Assembly: GCF_001949145.1 (NCBI RefSeq)
Contig: NW_019091394.1
Span: forward strand, 1,942,374-2,006,373
DNA: 64,000 nucleotides
Reading direction: 5' to 3'
Source of the DNA: Acanthaster planci
Taxonomy: Eukaryota > Echinodermata > Asteroidea > Valvatida > Acanthasteridae
Numbering within the stretch: position 1 is the stretch's first letter; each line of letters begins with the position of its first letter. Positions 20,910 to 33,397 of the stretch are shown here, in pieces. The position numbers and the translations under genes were made by a program. The notes under the pieces are model-generated. The model did no database searches. It was not told the origin of the DNA and saw only the letters and a program-made list of their open reading frames with translations.

Positions 20910-23900
20910 TTTTTTCACTTATTAGATGTCTCGACTTGATGCTGTCTAGTTTGTATTACACGTATAATACTTTGTTACAGTGTGTATAAAAAGGTTTTTT
21001 TTCTGGAAATCAGACAGAAACGGTTTCCTTGTGCTAATGAATGCTGACTGCTTGCCTGAGATTTTCCATTCTGTAAATCTGATAATGTATAAAAATATAC
21101 GCCGACTTGCTATCCCTTGAAATCCGTCATTCCGATATTGAAAACATTTTTGAGGAAGCATTGAAGATACATCAAAGAGGAGGTATCTGTCACCAACACC
21201 ACGAACTGACATCTTCACTTTTGTGCCAGTTCGTGAAAAGCGTGATTAGAGCAGTTTTGATTTCACGAAGTGACACAAATGTGTGCGCGCGCATATTGTA
21301 CACTCGTGCATTATTGAACACTCCCGTTTTCACGAAGAAGCACAAATATGTGTTTTGTCAATATAGCATAGAAAACAATGTTTTAAATGTCTAAAGTGAT
21401 TTTATTTTACCCGTAAATGGGTGACTAAACTGAACAAAAAATGCTCTTAAAACTCGTAACTGTGTAAATTAAAGAGAACGTCAATTTCTGAATACGGCAA
21501 ATCACGGAGCACGTGACGCAAGATATTTGTGTCTCTTTGTGAAAACGAAAATATCACATCTCTATAAAACACGCGTTGAAACGCGCACACATCTATAGAT
21601 TTGAGTTACTTCGTGGTGTTGGTATATATTGATTTTTCATCAACACTGTATCCCCGTACTGCTTAATTGGAAAAGATTTTCATTGTATGTACTTTGTAAC
21701 AGTATCGTCGTCCTCACTCAAAAAACTACACGATTCTTTTGAATTCTTTGACTGAGAGCGGATCAAGGTCGGGCCAACTTAGCCCCACCCCCCCACACAA
21801 AATGTGGCTCCAGAAATGCTAATTTGACCTTTATGTAGTGAATTGAAAGTGTTTCCGGTTTGTTCAAGTGTTTTGGTGATGTGATACACCCAACTAAAGT
21901 ATTTGTACTTTAAGATTGTCCTCCCCCATCCGAGTTCCGTATCCGCCCCTAACAATGGCTCGACCTACTCCTACGTAATAGGAGTGCTGTAAGAAGCAGA
22001 AAAAATATATGACAGAATAAAAATAAATATGATAAAACTCAAATTAAGCATTTCAGATTCAATGACTCTTAATCCTCAAGGTGGAAAAAGTTATGAGACC
22101 CCATAAGCGCCATTTAAAAACAAATCGTTACTAAGGATAGGCTATTGGCGATCCGTTATGACGGATTTGAAATCCAATATTACAGAAAGGGTATGAAGCA
22201 CACAAAACGTACGGGGTACGTCTCCCCTATACATTCTCCATTTTCCACACCTTACGAGATTTCCAATGAAACAGCTCTCCATGCTGTCGGTCATGAGTAT
22301 ACCACCGTAATCCAGTTACGATTGCGAGTATGTAATAACTATAGCGGCCGGGATTTCATTATTATTTTGTTGGGGGTGGAGTGGTGGGCGGCTCAAACGG
22401 GGTTCCATAAAAAAAAAAGTGACGGGTGAAAAGGAAATGTGCGTGTGATTCGTTTAATGGGAGCTACCGGGCTTGCTCCTTTGACGTCATCGTCGTGTTT
22501 TCCCACACAGAGCTGCTAAAACTATGGCCGTCGGTACAAAGTAAAAGAATTACATGTATTTACAAAGTATGCAAATCCCACACAGTTATCAGAAAACCAG
22601 ATAATAGGCCTAACACAGGTAGTACAATATTAAGTAAAAACATAAACCTACTTAAAATTAATTTGGCATATGTTCATTTTGAGCGAAGTGGACGTAAAAT
22701 CGAAAACCAACCAAAATGTGACATTTCTATAAACTTAAGCCGCCCATACAAGTTGTAGGTAAAATGAGAGTGCAATAGGCCTACGGTGCAATGGAGCCTC
22801 AAGTCGTGCCCAAATATATGATTGAAAAATTAATAACGCGCGCTTAAACAACCGTAAGCCAACGACCTCATGTATTCGTATAGTGTGTGCTATTGTAAAA
22901 ACTAAAGTGGACCCGGCTGGGCATGACGTACTGGGGTAAGTGGGTATTGGGTATGAGACATTTCCAACCCCGATTCCATGGTGTGGAGTAGTGCGCCCTC
23001 ACAGATCCTTAAAACTGGAAAGTGCGTTTAAATTATAGTAACCCTTCTGGGCGTGGTCGGGACCGAGATGATATGCAGGGTTTCTGGGCACTTCAGTGTA
23101 AACTTGGTGCAGTTCAGGGGACTGATTTTCTCTGTGCCTATAGGCAAGTCGAACACTGGTTGATTCTCACTGATAGACTTTACATAAAATAATGGCCTAG
23201 GTACCAGACAAAATTGACAAGTGGTTGACAAAAGTCATTGCTCGAACTTGCCCTGTGCTTTACAGTGTGCCTTCATAGTCCATCTGTTGGTTATGCTGAC
23301 TTCTGTCCTCTATCTTGGTCCAGAAATATGGCGCGAATATTTTTTACTGTACTTCAAACGTTTAAAAAAAAATCCTGAAAAAGCCGGGGACGACTTCTGC
23401 CTCCGTAAATGCGATACATTTTTCTCATATCGTGCCGTGCCCTCAGTGGTTCTCCAACTTTTAAAAAATGAATTTCGGACATTTTGTCTCAGCATACTAT
23501 AATAGATTGTCAGGTAGGCTCAAAACTTTCGCCAAAATTGTCCTTGGACATGTGCTCAATGTACCGCCGACACGGGCAAGAGAGCTTGAATCGTAAGTTA
23601 TTATTACAACAACTTAGGAAACTGCTGATGGATTTTTCGCCTCGTATCACACACCTCGTAAAAAACGATGGTTATGGCCGGGATCTTAAAGGGGTTGGGA
23701 TTCGCTATTAGATTGGTGTAGGTCAGAACAGCGGCCCTTTCCAGTTGAAAAGCCACCCTGAAAGTGGGTGAAAGATTTTCCTGTGTACAGAGTGAACCGT
23801 CGAATGGCAGATAAGGTCGGGTGCAAAGATTACAACATTTCCATCGATGACGCGTTGCCTGCGCGCGACTGTGACCTTTGGTCTTTCGTTTCTCTTTTTG

Positions 23901-24976
23901 TACGGTGATGAGGATGAAAGGATTTAGTTGTATAGAATTCTTTGTTTGGTTTTGGAGGTGGACAGCACTTCTCTGTGATTCGAGGTTATGGGTAATAGGT
24001 TACATCCAAGTCACTCAGTTTCTCTTCGGCATAAGCATCTGCAGATTGGTGTATTGCTCTGTGCAGAAACACGCCCTCTTCGGTTCGACAGAAAGAGGGG
24101 CCAAGATTTTAAAGCTGTTGCCCTATTCTTGTTATTACAATAGCCTAATCCGCCTTCAGCAAAAGAAAAAAAGAAAACAGTACTTTTAAAGCAATTGTCT
24201 AATCTAAAACTAGTCTACTCCTTTACTAAGCCTATGGCCTAATCTTTTTATAACAAAACCCGACCCTTTAATAGCAATAACGTAATGATTTAATAACAAT
24301 TGTCAGTTCCTTCTATATCAATACCCTATCCCTTTTATGCCAACCCCCTAGGCAACTTATAATCATAGCTTTATCCTTCTCACATCTATGGCCTATATCA
24401 TTGATCATGATCCCCAAATGAACGCGCGTCAGGTTGAAGAACCCGTTTGCGTGTAGTGCCCTTGCATTAATGACCTCCTCTCGAATAAGTATGCCTCTAC
24501 CATGGGATGCTGAACGCACTGTAAGAAAGGCACGAATCTGTTTCTCTGAATTTAAAGCACGTCGAGGTGAAACCTTTGTACTACGCAAGACAGAACGAAG
24601 ACATACCGCAGTACAATGAGGAATCCTTACAATACGATATTAATGCTGTCAAGAGTACTTGCAAAACGGAATGAAGTCACAAATTCATGCCTTCAAGATA
24701 TTACACAAAATAGGCACGAATATATGTCTGCCGGGAATATTTCGACTGCCCGGGTAACCGTCGACTGGAAAGGGTTTCAGCTTCCAAAATTAGTATACAA
24801 TAAACCTGTGCCGTTCGGTCCAACTACTCAAAAACTGTAGCAGGTCATACGAGCCTTCGTTGTTTACTCAGCTCAAACCGCTCTTGTGACGTCATGCTAT
24901 TAAGAAAAGTGCACGTCGATTGTTCTTAATTAATAATGGGTATTAAACTGCACATTCTTTTTAAAATGACAGCTTC

Positions 24977-25136
24977 CGCCCAGAGCAGAAGCACCCCCTC
25001 ATCGGTTGAAAAGGGTCATGCTGGTCGGGAGTATTCAATTTTGTTGGTTATGCGACCATAACACGTGCAACTTCCTGGTTGTTCGTAAACCAGCGAAGTT
25101 CAGTTCCGACAAAGGAGCCTCCGTTGCTGAGAATAG
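24977..25136 (-). repeat. Dispersed repeat family, copy B
   Basis: Read on the minus strand it runs in the same order as copies A and C: CAACGGAGGCTCC, CTTCGCTGGTTTACGAAC, CCAACAAAATTG, CTCCCGACCAGCATG, TTTTCAACCGATGAGG, GGGTGCTTCTGCTCT. It is closest to the copy at 32450-32617. Confidence 0.7.
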
Positions 25137-25464
25137 AGCACCCTCTCTTGGTCCAGCTCGGGGCTCATTGACACAGAAATGCAGTTGTGGCAATGGGCTG
25201 TAACAACCTGACGCACAGTGAGGAACGCTCTCAGTAGTAAAATAAACCGTTTGAGACGTCCTACGGGCTGATGTTCTCTCTGAATTTTTCGCTTTGCAAC
25301 GCAAACCTTCTCAGTTGCTAATACGGATCTCCATTTAAAATGAAACACTCCTTTCCTTTCAATTATAGTTTTACTGTGCGCATACTCCTCCCATTTTATT
25401 TGTATTTCATCCTTTTTCGTCATTTTCACCTATCTATATTTATTATTTTGACTGTTTTTGTCTC

Positions 25465-25497
25465 CTGACGACGGACTGAGACATGCAGTCCGAAACG
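25465..25497 (+). ncRNA. Hammerhead-ribozyme-like motif, possible Penelope element relic
   Basis: CTGACGA is followed by a perfect 7-bp hairpin (CGGACTG, 7-base loop, CAGTCCG) and then AAACG. This mimics the CUGANGA - stem II - GAAAC core of type I hammerheads known from Penelope-like retroelements. The G of GAAA is used in the longest version of the stem, so the fit is imperfect. No reverse transcriptase frame is visible nearby. Activity is not supported; a relic or look-alike is possible. Confidence 0.3.
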
Positions 25498-28170
25498 TTT
25501 GGTACTGGTATACTCCCGGTTCTTTTCAGAACCACACATACTCATAAGAGATATATATTCCTTCGCACGGTGCTACCGCAAAGCTTTCCACTTACTGCCG
25601 TCCTTCTCAATGAATAGCCTAAAATTCCATTTTTTTTTTTAGCATTGGTCTGTGCTTTTCTTATCATTCGCATTTAGTCCATTTACTCACAGTTTAAACT
25701 CAGTTCTCACTCTTTACCTGGTATTAAACAACCCCTCAAGAATAACTAAAACAATTCCAGTATTTTACAGAAGAGATTAATCGTTCAGAAACTTTAATAC
25801 CTATCAATGTTTCCAAGGTGAAATTCCGAAGCACGTATGCACGAAATAATTTCCTGCAGTGACCAAGGGATTTCGATAAATATGTAGTTCCAAGTTTGCA
25901 AATGTGGCCTTCATTCTGAAGAGACAGTAAACTGTGGTCCCCAAACTACCCGTTCGACCAACTTGCTTGTTAGTGGCGTAAGAAGTCTCGCACTCCGTAC
26001 AGTCATATCAGGTGAGGTAAGGTAATGAAGACATTTCCCATTTTAAACATTGATATTCACTCTCATTACTCAATCTTCATTTACCATCCAGGGACAGGAA
26101 AATGAGACATATCTTGAGTGATCGGTACAGCGTTGAGCACTCCATAATATCTGAAAGTACGTAATTTTGGCATGAGTGAAAAGGTCATAGGCCATGATCA
26201 TATCAGTGGACCAAATTATAACTTAAGCCTAAAGTATGCCGAGGACACAGCCGTTATAATGTGGCACTTGGAGAAATTGCCCTATGGCGTGCCATCCTTG
26301 AAGGCTTCAAAGATTGGGTGTAGACCAGACTCTGGGTTTCAATTTTGGGGTTATAGGCGAGGCTGTTTGGCACCACAAGTTCATAAGTCCCACATCCCAA
26401 AATTCATGCAGTTAGTGACTGATGCTGCTTAGAGGCAAGAACGGCTGTGACTTCAGTCTTACCCAATTTTAACGAAACCCGCCGTTAATGAAGGTTTTGT
26501 AGCCGGATTTCTTGGGAAGGTGCATGGTGTCCCACATCACCCCTCTCCGATCCGCCCTCGGAGAGAGGAAGTATGAGCCAACAGGCTAGCAGCGTTGTCC
26601 CTGGTCCCTGAACATGCCACTGCCCTCTGATTAATTATGCTGCTCGAGTTAACGTCTGAAGTCCGCTCAATGCTGCTAAAATTAATCATGGGCCCCAGCT
26701 CTCTGCAAATTAACCAAACGCCATACCAGCCCCGGGAATAACAACATGCAGATGTTACTGTAACTTCCTGAGGAATGCGTCCTCGCTTGGCTCGCTTGTG
26801 ATTTGTGTACAGTGTATTAATTACACACTTCTTTGAAATCAGAATACAGAATAATTATTTAAAAGAACCGCATCAGATCCCTCCTTTAAAAACTTCACTT
26901 ACATTCTTTAATTCATCGAGTGTAATCACCAATACCTCATTTATCAGTAAGTACATGAATGCATGGATCGTTCAGTGTCGGTTAAAGATGTATAAGGCGA
27001 TATACTCTATCTAGTGCACATAAATAGTCTGCAACATTCCACGGCACTGATATTTTACATGTCGTTGAGCTGTACATCATCACTTTGAAAGAAAATTAAC
27101 GTTCTGGTTACAAAGTCTGTATTTTTATTTGCAGTAGGGCAGTTTGTCAAATATTTGTATCTTGATATTCTATTCAAGCCTTCATTGGCTTTTTTTGTCA
27201 CTGTTATTTATATGGGTGAAACCTTCAACACAAGTGTATCGATACTGTGACAGCGAACGTCATCAGAATACTATAGCTACGACTTGCTATCCTTCTTCCA
27301 AGGTTCTGTTGGTTCTGCTTGTAAATCAATAACGATATAGGGAATGCCCTGTAGGTATAGGGCAAGAAAAGTATACAAATGGAGAGGATTTCGGGCGTGT
27401 TACCGTGGCTAAATTATAACATAACCCGGTTGGTCATATTACACAGATTAAAACATTGATCCATCTGTCGAGAAGCATGTATTAGCAGTGAACGTTGCTT
27501 AAACGTCCTTGCCCAACCAATCATGTTTACAGCTGCATGTCTTTATAAAACACATCGAGATATACCCTTGTCATGGTAATTTGACTTGGAAAGTATGTGA
27601 GATCAAAGTAAAAATTCTGGCTGAGATGAGGTTTCTTGATGATCTGCCTGTTAATGCCGTAACTATGGTTTCCATTCGCTCAGACTTCATGCTTTTGAAT
27701 ATTGAAATAAACAAAGCTTCATAGTGACAACCGGAATTACATACCATTACTGCGGTGGTGCAACGCTCGTGGACAGGTTGTACGCGCGCGTCACATGCCT
27801 CTTCGACCAATAAGGTATCGTGTTTGCCAAATGCATGCGCGCGTCACGAGTGTGCGTATCAGTGCATACTGTACCAACGCAGTTATGGCGTCCAATCGGA
27901 TGCTTTCTGTGTTTCCTTGAAAAAAAAGTGTGCATCCCATACGACCCCCCGGTCTAACCCCACCTATATCGCTAAGGCCGTTAAGTTTTGATCCCCACCC
28001 ACTGGACCACTATCTCGTGGGAGTATGCCGCTCGTTTAAACACTATAAAACACAAGGGAAGAATTTCAATGTTACTGTAAATTAACTTTGGAACTAAGGC
28101 TTTCAGTATACGGAACAGAATTCGTGCCTCTGTGGCTTAAATTGCAATTAAGACACCATCCATGCATTAA

Positions 28171-28552
28171 TTAACCCCCTAGGCCTTTTTACTAGGAACC
28201 ATCCTGAATCCTCCGAAATCCTCCAATTTTCAACGTGAAAAAAGTGCTATCAGCCCAAATCCTCCAAAATTTCTTGAAAATGTCATTAGAGGTATGCCTA
28301 ACTGCCCAAATCCTTCAAAATCCTCGTTGAGACAGTGCAAATGGCACTCTTGAGCTGTGCAGTTGATTCAAAAGAAACATCGGGCTGAATTTGTGCTTGA
28401 CTAAGCGCAAACAACATAAGGTTTAATCCACGACCTTCAGGTATGGCATCCTTCGAAATCAGCCATGCACTTTTTGCCATACACCCGGAATCCTCTTAAT
28501 TCCTCCACTTTGCAGAGGAGGATTTTGGAGGACTTGGGAGGGCTAGGGTTAA
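28171..28552. mobile_element. piggyBac-type MITE, about 382 bp
   Basis: TTAA occurs at both ends (28171-28174 and 28549-28552). Inside these the termini are inverted: CCCCCTAGGCC with AATCCTCCGAAATCCTCC on the left, and GGAGGATTTTGGAGGACTTG with GGGCTAGGG on the right. TTAA targets with CCC-starting ends are the hallmark of piggyBac elements. Internal sequence repeats the AATCCTCC motif and has no transposase. Confidence 0.7.
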
Positions 28553-28923
28553 TCATTCTAAGATAAATACAACTTGCATTGCCCGACAAAATTCAAGGCG
28601 GCCTGTATAAACATGTTTCTGTTAACACTGTGAGTTGAACATCTGTTTGTCTCAAAACAGGAATTCACGCGTTACATTGTCATATGAAGCAAGATATGAG
28701 ACGGAGATAACCCCTCCCCTGCTTTCTGTTTGTCATTGTCTCACTGGAATCGGAGGAATTCTTTTCAGACACCTGGGGGTGTTTGGTAACAATAGGCTAG
28801 AGTGTGTATAGCGATTGGACGGGGGGGGGTACCCCGCTCTCATTTCTTGCTGGATATACGCATTGTGGTCACCTTTTGTTGCTACATTTTGAATTAAACT
28901 CTGTGTGTTATGTACCGGGTCAA

Positions 28924-29092
28924 TACGGGCGTTTCATAATAGTGCGCCTCCAAGAGTTTGCAACGCGTTGGCCAATCACAATGCACGAAATCTGTCGACC
29001 CAATGAGCGTTTGGACGTGGTCGACAAATTGGCGCGTTGTGATAGGCCAACGAGTTGCAAACTCTTGGAGGCACACTATTGTGTTGCCCGTA
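28924..29092. mobile_element. TA-flanked palindromic MITE, about 169 bp
   Basis: It runs TA-CGGGC to GCCCG-TA. The long inverted repeats include AGTGCGCCTCCAAGAGTTTG and CAAACTCTTGGAGGCACACT, then GCGTTGGCCAATCACA and TTGTGATAGGCCAACG. The TA at each end fits a Tc1/mariner-type target duplication. A damaged copy is at 5793-5932. Confidence 0.85.
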
Positions 29093-29740
29093 TAACAGCG
29101 TTATAGTACTAGCCTAAAGTGCATGTACTTGCAAACTGCACATGGGGTATACTGATCCACTGCAACGTTTTGTCTGGACACTTTACCCAAAGTTCGATTC
29201 AAGTGGTGCAGGCCTAGATGACTGGGCGCTCATACAGGAAGACGACTTAATGGGGCTCCCGGTTGATGTTGGGCACTGTTCCAGAGCGGGGTGCCAACGC
29301 AAACACCAACCCACTAGGTGCGTTCAGGTATATCCGCGGCCGGATTCACTGCCGCGTCAACTATGCGTACTCGGACGTGTGGAAAGGTCTTCGAGACGTC
29401 CTCAGAAGTAGAAAGGTGCATGCGCAATCAGTCAGTTGGCAGTTGGGCATTAATAAAAGGAGCATGGGTAAAAATGAGATTGAGGTATCGGCATGGGCGT
29501 TACCAGGACCTAACTGTCAGAGGGGAAACACTGAGTCAGCATGCATTTGCAGGGAGCACACCTTCTTGAGACAACCTGAATGCATAGAATTGGGACTACG
29601 ACGGGGATCTGGGGCCACAACAGGGCTCGCTTGTCTGATAGAGGGCACTTAACCTGTGCCCCCCTCCCCTTGCGCACCGATCAGAGAGGGTCAAAATAAA
29701 CACCACATGTAGTATCAAAGTACAAGTCAGTTGGACGACG

Positions 29741-30448
29741 TTAGAGAATGGCTCCATCATCCCCTTCCTCCTCGCTGTCAGCTTCGATCACTTCAGAGAC
29801 TCCCACCAGCTTGCCTTTCTCCAGGATGACCCCAAGCGCCGGCACGCTGCCCCTCTTGGCCACCGGTGGCATGAAGGTGGACCGCTGGTTCTGCAGCTTC
29901 TGCAGGCCGGCCACGTCCAGGGTGCCCTCGCTGACCCGGCGCTCCGAGATCTTGTCCCGGACCCGCATCTCCCGTTTGAAGTCGGCGAAGGACGAGCGCA
30001 GGCGCTCGTTCAGGAGGTCAGCGATCATGCGGGCCTTCTCCGAGCGGGTGCAGACCACGGCGTGGGCACGCATCTCTACCTGCATGCGCTGCAGCTCGTT
30101 GCGGTGGATCCAGGCCACCACGCGCGGGTACTTCGGGTGGAGACCGCAGTGCGAGATGTGATTAAGCTGGAAGAACTGGATTGAGGTGGGCAGATCCTTG
30201 ATGTCCGTGCGTTCAAGGCTCATGCCATCCACCGCAACGGTAAGCTGGGCCTTGGCCGAGCGGGTGCCCTTGTTGGATTTGTCCCATATTTCCTTGAGAG
30301 GCTCATCCAGACAGTCGTTTCCCTTGCCCTGGAAGGTGCGGAGACTACCCAGGTAAAGGACGGTAAATGTCCGCTCCTTGGTGCTGGCTGCCGCAGCCGT
30401 GGTAGCCGACGAGGTCTTCGGCTTCCGTTTAAACATGGACAGCGCCAT
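29741..30448 (-). CDS. FAM43-like PTB/PID domain protein, intronless
   Basis: A 235-residue protein. I start at the ATG at 30448 (MALSMFKRKPK) because it has a strong CGCCATGG context and matches the FAM43 N-terminal style (SMFRxKRK-like). Upstream in-frame codons use a TTG only. A phosphotyrosine-binding domain spans about 27-161: TFTVLYLGSL opens it, HISHCGLHPKYPRVVAWIHR is the family core (FAM43 has a VTYC-x-PKVFAWVYRHE type segment), and the final helix is FADFKREMR. After it, FMPPVAKRGSVPALG matches the conserved PPVxRSxSxPxLG region. The end is acidic (DSEEEGDD). FAM43 proteins are poorly characterised likely adaptors that bind peptide motifs on membrane proteins. Vertebrate members are also single-exon. 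It is transcribed away from the LHFPL gene side. Family placement is firm; A versus B orthology cannot be given. Confidence 0.88.
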   Translation of the reverse strand: MALSMFKRKPKTSSATTAAAASTKERTFTVLYLGSLRTFQGKGNDCLDEPLKEIWDKSNKGTRSAKAQLTVAVDGMSLERTDIKDLPTSIQFFQLNHISHCGLHPKYPRVVAWIHRNELQRMQVEMRAHAVVCTRSEKARMIADLLNERLRSSFADFKREMRVRDKISERRVSEGTLDVAGLQKLQNQRSTFMPPVAKRGSVPALGVILEKGKLVGVSEVIEADSEEEGDDGAIL

Positions 30449-31226
30449 GGCGATTGAAGTCTCAAGCAATACGATATTGACGACTTTGAGTTAATGGAGA
30501 CGTAGGTGGCACAGCAACGACGAACACGTAAGTCAGTTCCTGCCGGAAGCCGATTGATGAAGGAGTTACCAGTCGTGGTTGATATCTTCAAACTCGGGGA
30601 GGCAAGAAACTGTCAGCGTGGATCCGTTCAGGTGGCTGTAACACAGGCCCCGATAGCTATGCCGTAGAACTGGCAGCCGAGTGATATTTACCGATTCAGC
30701 GCCAAAAACTGCAACAAAATTGCAATTACTGTCACAACAGGGCCGACAATGATACATTAATCATTGGCCAGCGAGGGCAAAGTACCAGAACCGTTATCGG
30801 AGCTGAAAGACCGCACGTACACCGTGTGGGGCATCTGTGTAGTACCGACGCACATTGGTGTTCAACAGCAACAGGGAGAGATACGTGTTTGTCAACCTGA
30901 AAATAGAAAGATACACCAGAATGCACAATGAACTCAGAGAACTTGCCTATCAGATGATTACCATGGCAAAATGGAAGCCATCACCCTTCACTCGTTGTTC
31001 TTTTATGATGTCTTTTTGTACGTGTGTGATACAGACAGTGCAACGCTGGAATAGCGCGGCAGCTTTAAATAGACTTGTGCTTGGCGAACTTCACCAGCGA
31101 CGGGTTGAGTTGATGAAGAAGAGCATGTCTCACCGGCCGTGTATGGTCGAGCCTCTCAATGCGGGGAGCGAGAAGCGAGGGCTTTTCCTGCCGCTCGCAG
31201 CCTCTGGTGTCCTAGGCGAGACCGGC

Positions 31227-31234
31227 TGACGTCA
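31227..31234. promoter_or_regulatory. Perfect TGACGTCA (CRE-type) site in GC-rich block
   Basis: A full palindromic CRE octamer sits in the GC-rich block at about 31070-31270, roughly 780 bases upstream of the FAM43-like start codon. Position and composition suit a promoter. Binding by CREB/ATF proteins is inference; related GACGTCA sites also occur in intergenic DNA elsewhere in the window. Confidence 0.35.
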
Positions 31235-32449
31235 GGCCCCCAGACACGGGTCTAGCCTGCGCGTGAGGCGTGACCAGAAATGGAACAACACTCCGATCAG
31301 TGCATTATCTTGCTTGATTAACGGGAAAGTAGGATTGCATGAAGGTCCCTAGCTCCAATATCGGGCAAAGGAAATATGTGGGGGTGTGTTGGGGATAGAA
31401 TGGATCGGATACCTTGTAAACTGCTCACGCTGGTTACAAAATAATCACCTTCAAAAGCCAGAAACCTCTCTGATAAATTGAATTTTCGTATATTATGTTT
31501 AGACGAGCCATTGCGGTACTAAAAAACAAGACTTTCACCTTTTCAGGGAAGCGCATCACTTAAACCTCGCATCCAGTAAACAATGACGATAGCAACATTT
31601 TTACAAGCAGACGGGGCAATGCAATTAACTCAGAAGATGAGGATCCCTGACAACGATGGATAACGGATACCTACAAGTCTAATTACTAGGCGAGACGACA
31701 CATTGCAGTGTACAAATATAGTACACTGCCCGCGGTTGAAGATCACTGAGTTGCTGGTATTCTGAGAATACCCACAAGGCTGTTCGAAAGATTGCGAGAG
31801 GGGGAGACGGGGAGTTGGGATGGCATATGACTGCCAAGTCCCTGAGGTTCTTATGAAGACATACTGGAGATGATTATGGTGGCTAATGGATGCTCAGCCG
31901 CACGTACATGGGCACGGAGGGGGGGGGGCTTCGTGAGAGGGTAAAATTCGCCTCAGGTATGCACTTTGTGGCGATACTGTTTGGGGAAACTTTATAAGTG
32001 CTTTGCGTGTGTCGTCTGCTGGGTGCTCTTCAGCGCTGAAAATAACATCATCTCAATATGTTTATACGATTTTGCTTTAAACCATCAAAGGACGAACACG
32101 GCACTCCCTTGAGGCCAATGTTTTCAAACAACAGTCCGGACGGTTGCTAGCGTTACCGGGTGTGATCGGGTGTCGACTCGTGCTATTTCGAATATTAGTT
32201 TTTCTCTGTTATTACAGGGTCATCGTGTTGTTATTGTCATCTCTCTTACATGCTTTCCTTATTCTTATTGGCGACTCTGTTGCTTCACTGCTGTTCCTGA
32301 TGTAGGCCTATAAACGCGGCCATGTTGCCACTTTTGCCGAGGACTTAGCTAAAGTGGTTGATGTTACTATAATTTACCGATGCCCTTGCATCGATCCGCT
32401 GCTGTCGCTGTGCGAGCCCCGAGCTGGAGGGAGAGAGGTAAAATAATGT

Positions 32450-32617
32450 TCCTAGCAACGCAGGCTCCTTGGATAGGAACTGCATTTCGCTGGTTAAATA
32501 ACAAACGACTACGATATGCATGCACGCGTTACAGTCGCATCGCTACCAACAAAATGAGCACTCCCGACCAACATGGCTCTTTTCAACCGACGAGGGGGTG
32601 CTTCTGCTCGAGGCAAA
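32450..32617 (+). repeat. Dispersed repeat family, copy C
   Basis: It has the same order of blocks as copies A and B: AGCAACGCAGGCTCC, TTTCGCTGGTT, CCAACAAAATGAGCAC, TCCCGACCAACATGG, TTTTCAACCGACGAGG, GGGTGCTTCTGCTCG. The central part also matches copy A around ATGCATGC. Confidence 0.7.
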
Positions 32618-33344
32618 TACTGTAGGTTGTTCTGGCTACTCCATACTTGCCCAACTTGGGTCATTATACAAAATCAGGGTCCGAGAGTGTGACATTTTTG
32701 TGTCCCCGTTATGCCTGACCTGTGTACCTTGACATGGAATTATCACTGACATTGATTTCAAACTACTTCTATTTATTTGACAGATACTTTGTTCTAGGAA
32801 TGTGTTCTGAACTTAAAAAATCATGTCCGATGTGACAGGGATAGGAAAACAGTTGGACCCCAAATTTATAGAACGACCCTTTTTCTCCCCCCCCCCATGT
32901 CGCTGTTTCGTTTGTTGTCCTGTTTGCTGGGTGTTGTTGCTGTTGCTCCTTCTGTTGTCTTGAGGTGCATCTTGCTGGCGTCCATATTTGAGGTATCGGT
33001 ACACTTTTTGTAGCCGCTGCTGTAACGTGCCTTTTGCATTGCTTTGTAAAATCTAAATACTAAAACTAAAATGGTAAACGCACGCGCAGTGTGTTCATTA
33101 ATGATCTATTCGATCATGAGTCGACTGTTTGTCCCTATCACTGAAAAACCCAATCTCAGACATGGTGAAAGGAACTTTTTTTGTCAGTACCGCTGCCGCA
33201 GCTAGTGAAAACTTGAAGAGATCCTTTGTTTGTCTTCCTTACGATCCCCTCCTGCCGTTCGGGGCCCGGATTCGGCCTACTTGAATTTGCAGACGGACCG
33301 TGGCGGACGCAGGGTTAAGTTGTGCGGTGAAACAGGCAACCGCC

Positions 33345-33397
33345 ATGGCATTTCCCGGGAGGCTCTGGCTGCTAATGGCCGCTGGAAAGCTGCCGGG
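33345..33397 (+). CDS. Possible signal-peptide-encoding first exon
   Basis: In a GC-rich block, an ATG in good context (CCGCCATGG) opens MAFPGRLWLLMAAGKLPG and is followed directly by GGGTGAGAG, a plausible splice donor in phase 2. The hydrophobic core would suit a short signal peptide. No downstream exon was found that joins it with confidence, so it may be chance. Confidence 0.2.

Larger units (their letters stand above)
19373..29740. other. Gene-poor 10-kb intergenic region
   Basis: No complete gene is recognised. It contains a near-perfect inverted-repeat element (20707-20909), a dispersed repeat copy (24977-25136), a hammerhead-like hairpin motif (25465-25497), a piggyBac-type MITE (28171-28552) and a TA-flanked MITE (28924-29092). 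A lysine-rich open frame at 19898-20095 is listed separately. The 29142-29652 stretch is open in several frames but encodes nothing I recognise. Confidence 0.55.

Noticed and set aside
29263-29652. 129-codon plus-strand open frame upstream of the FAM43-like gene's 3' end
   Set aside because: Overlapping frames are open in the same stretch and none shows a domain; treated as chance.
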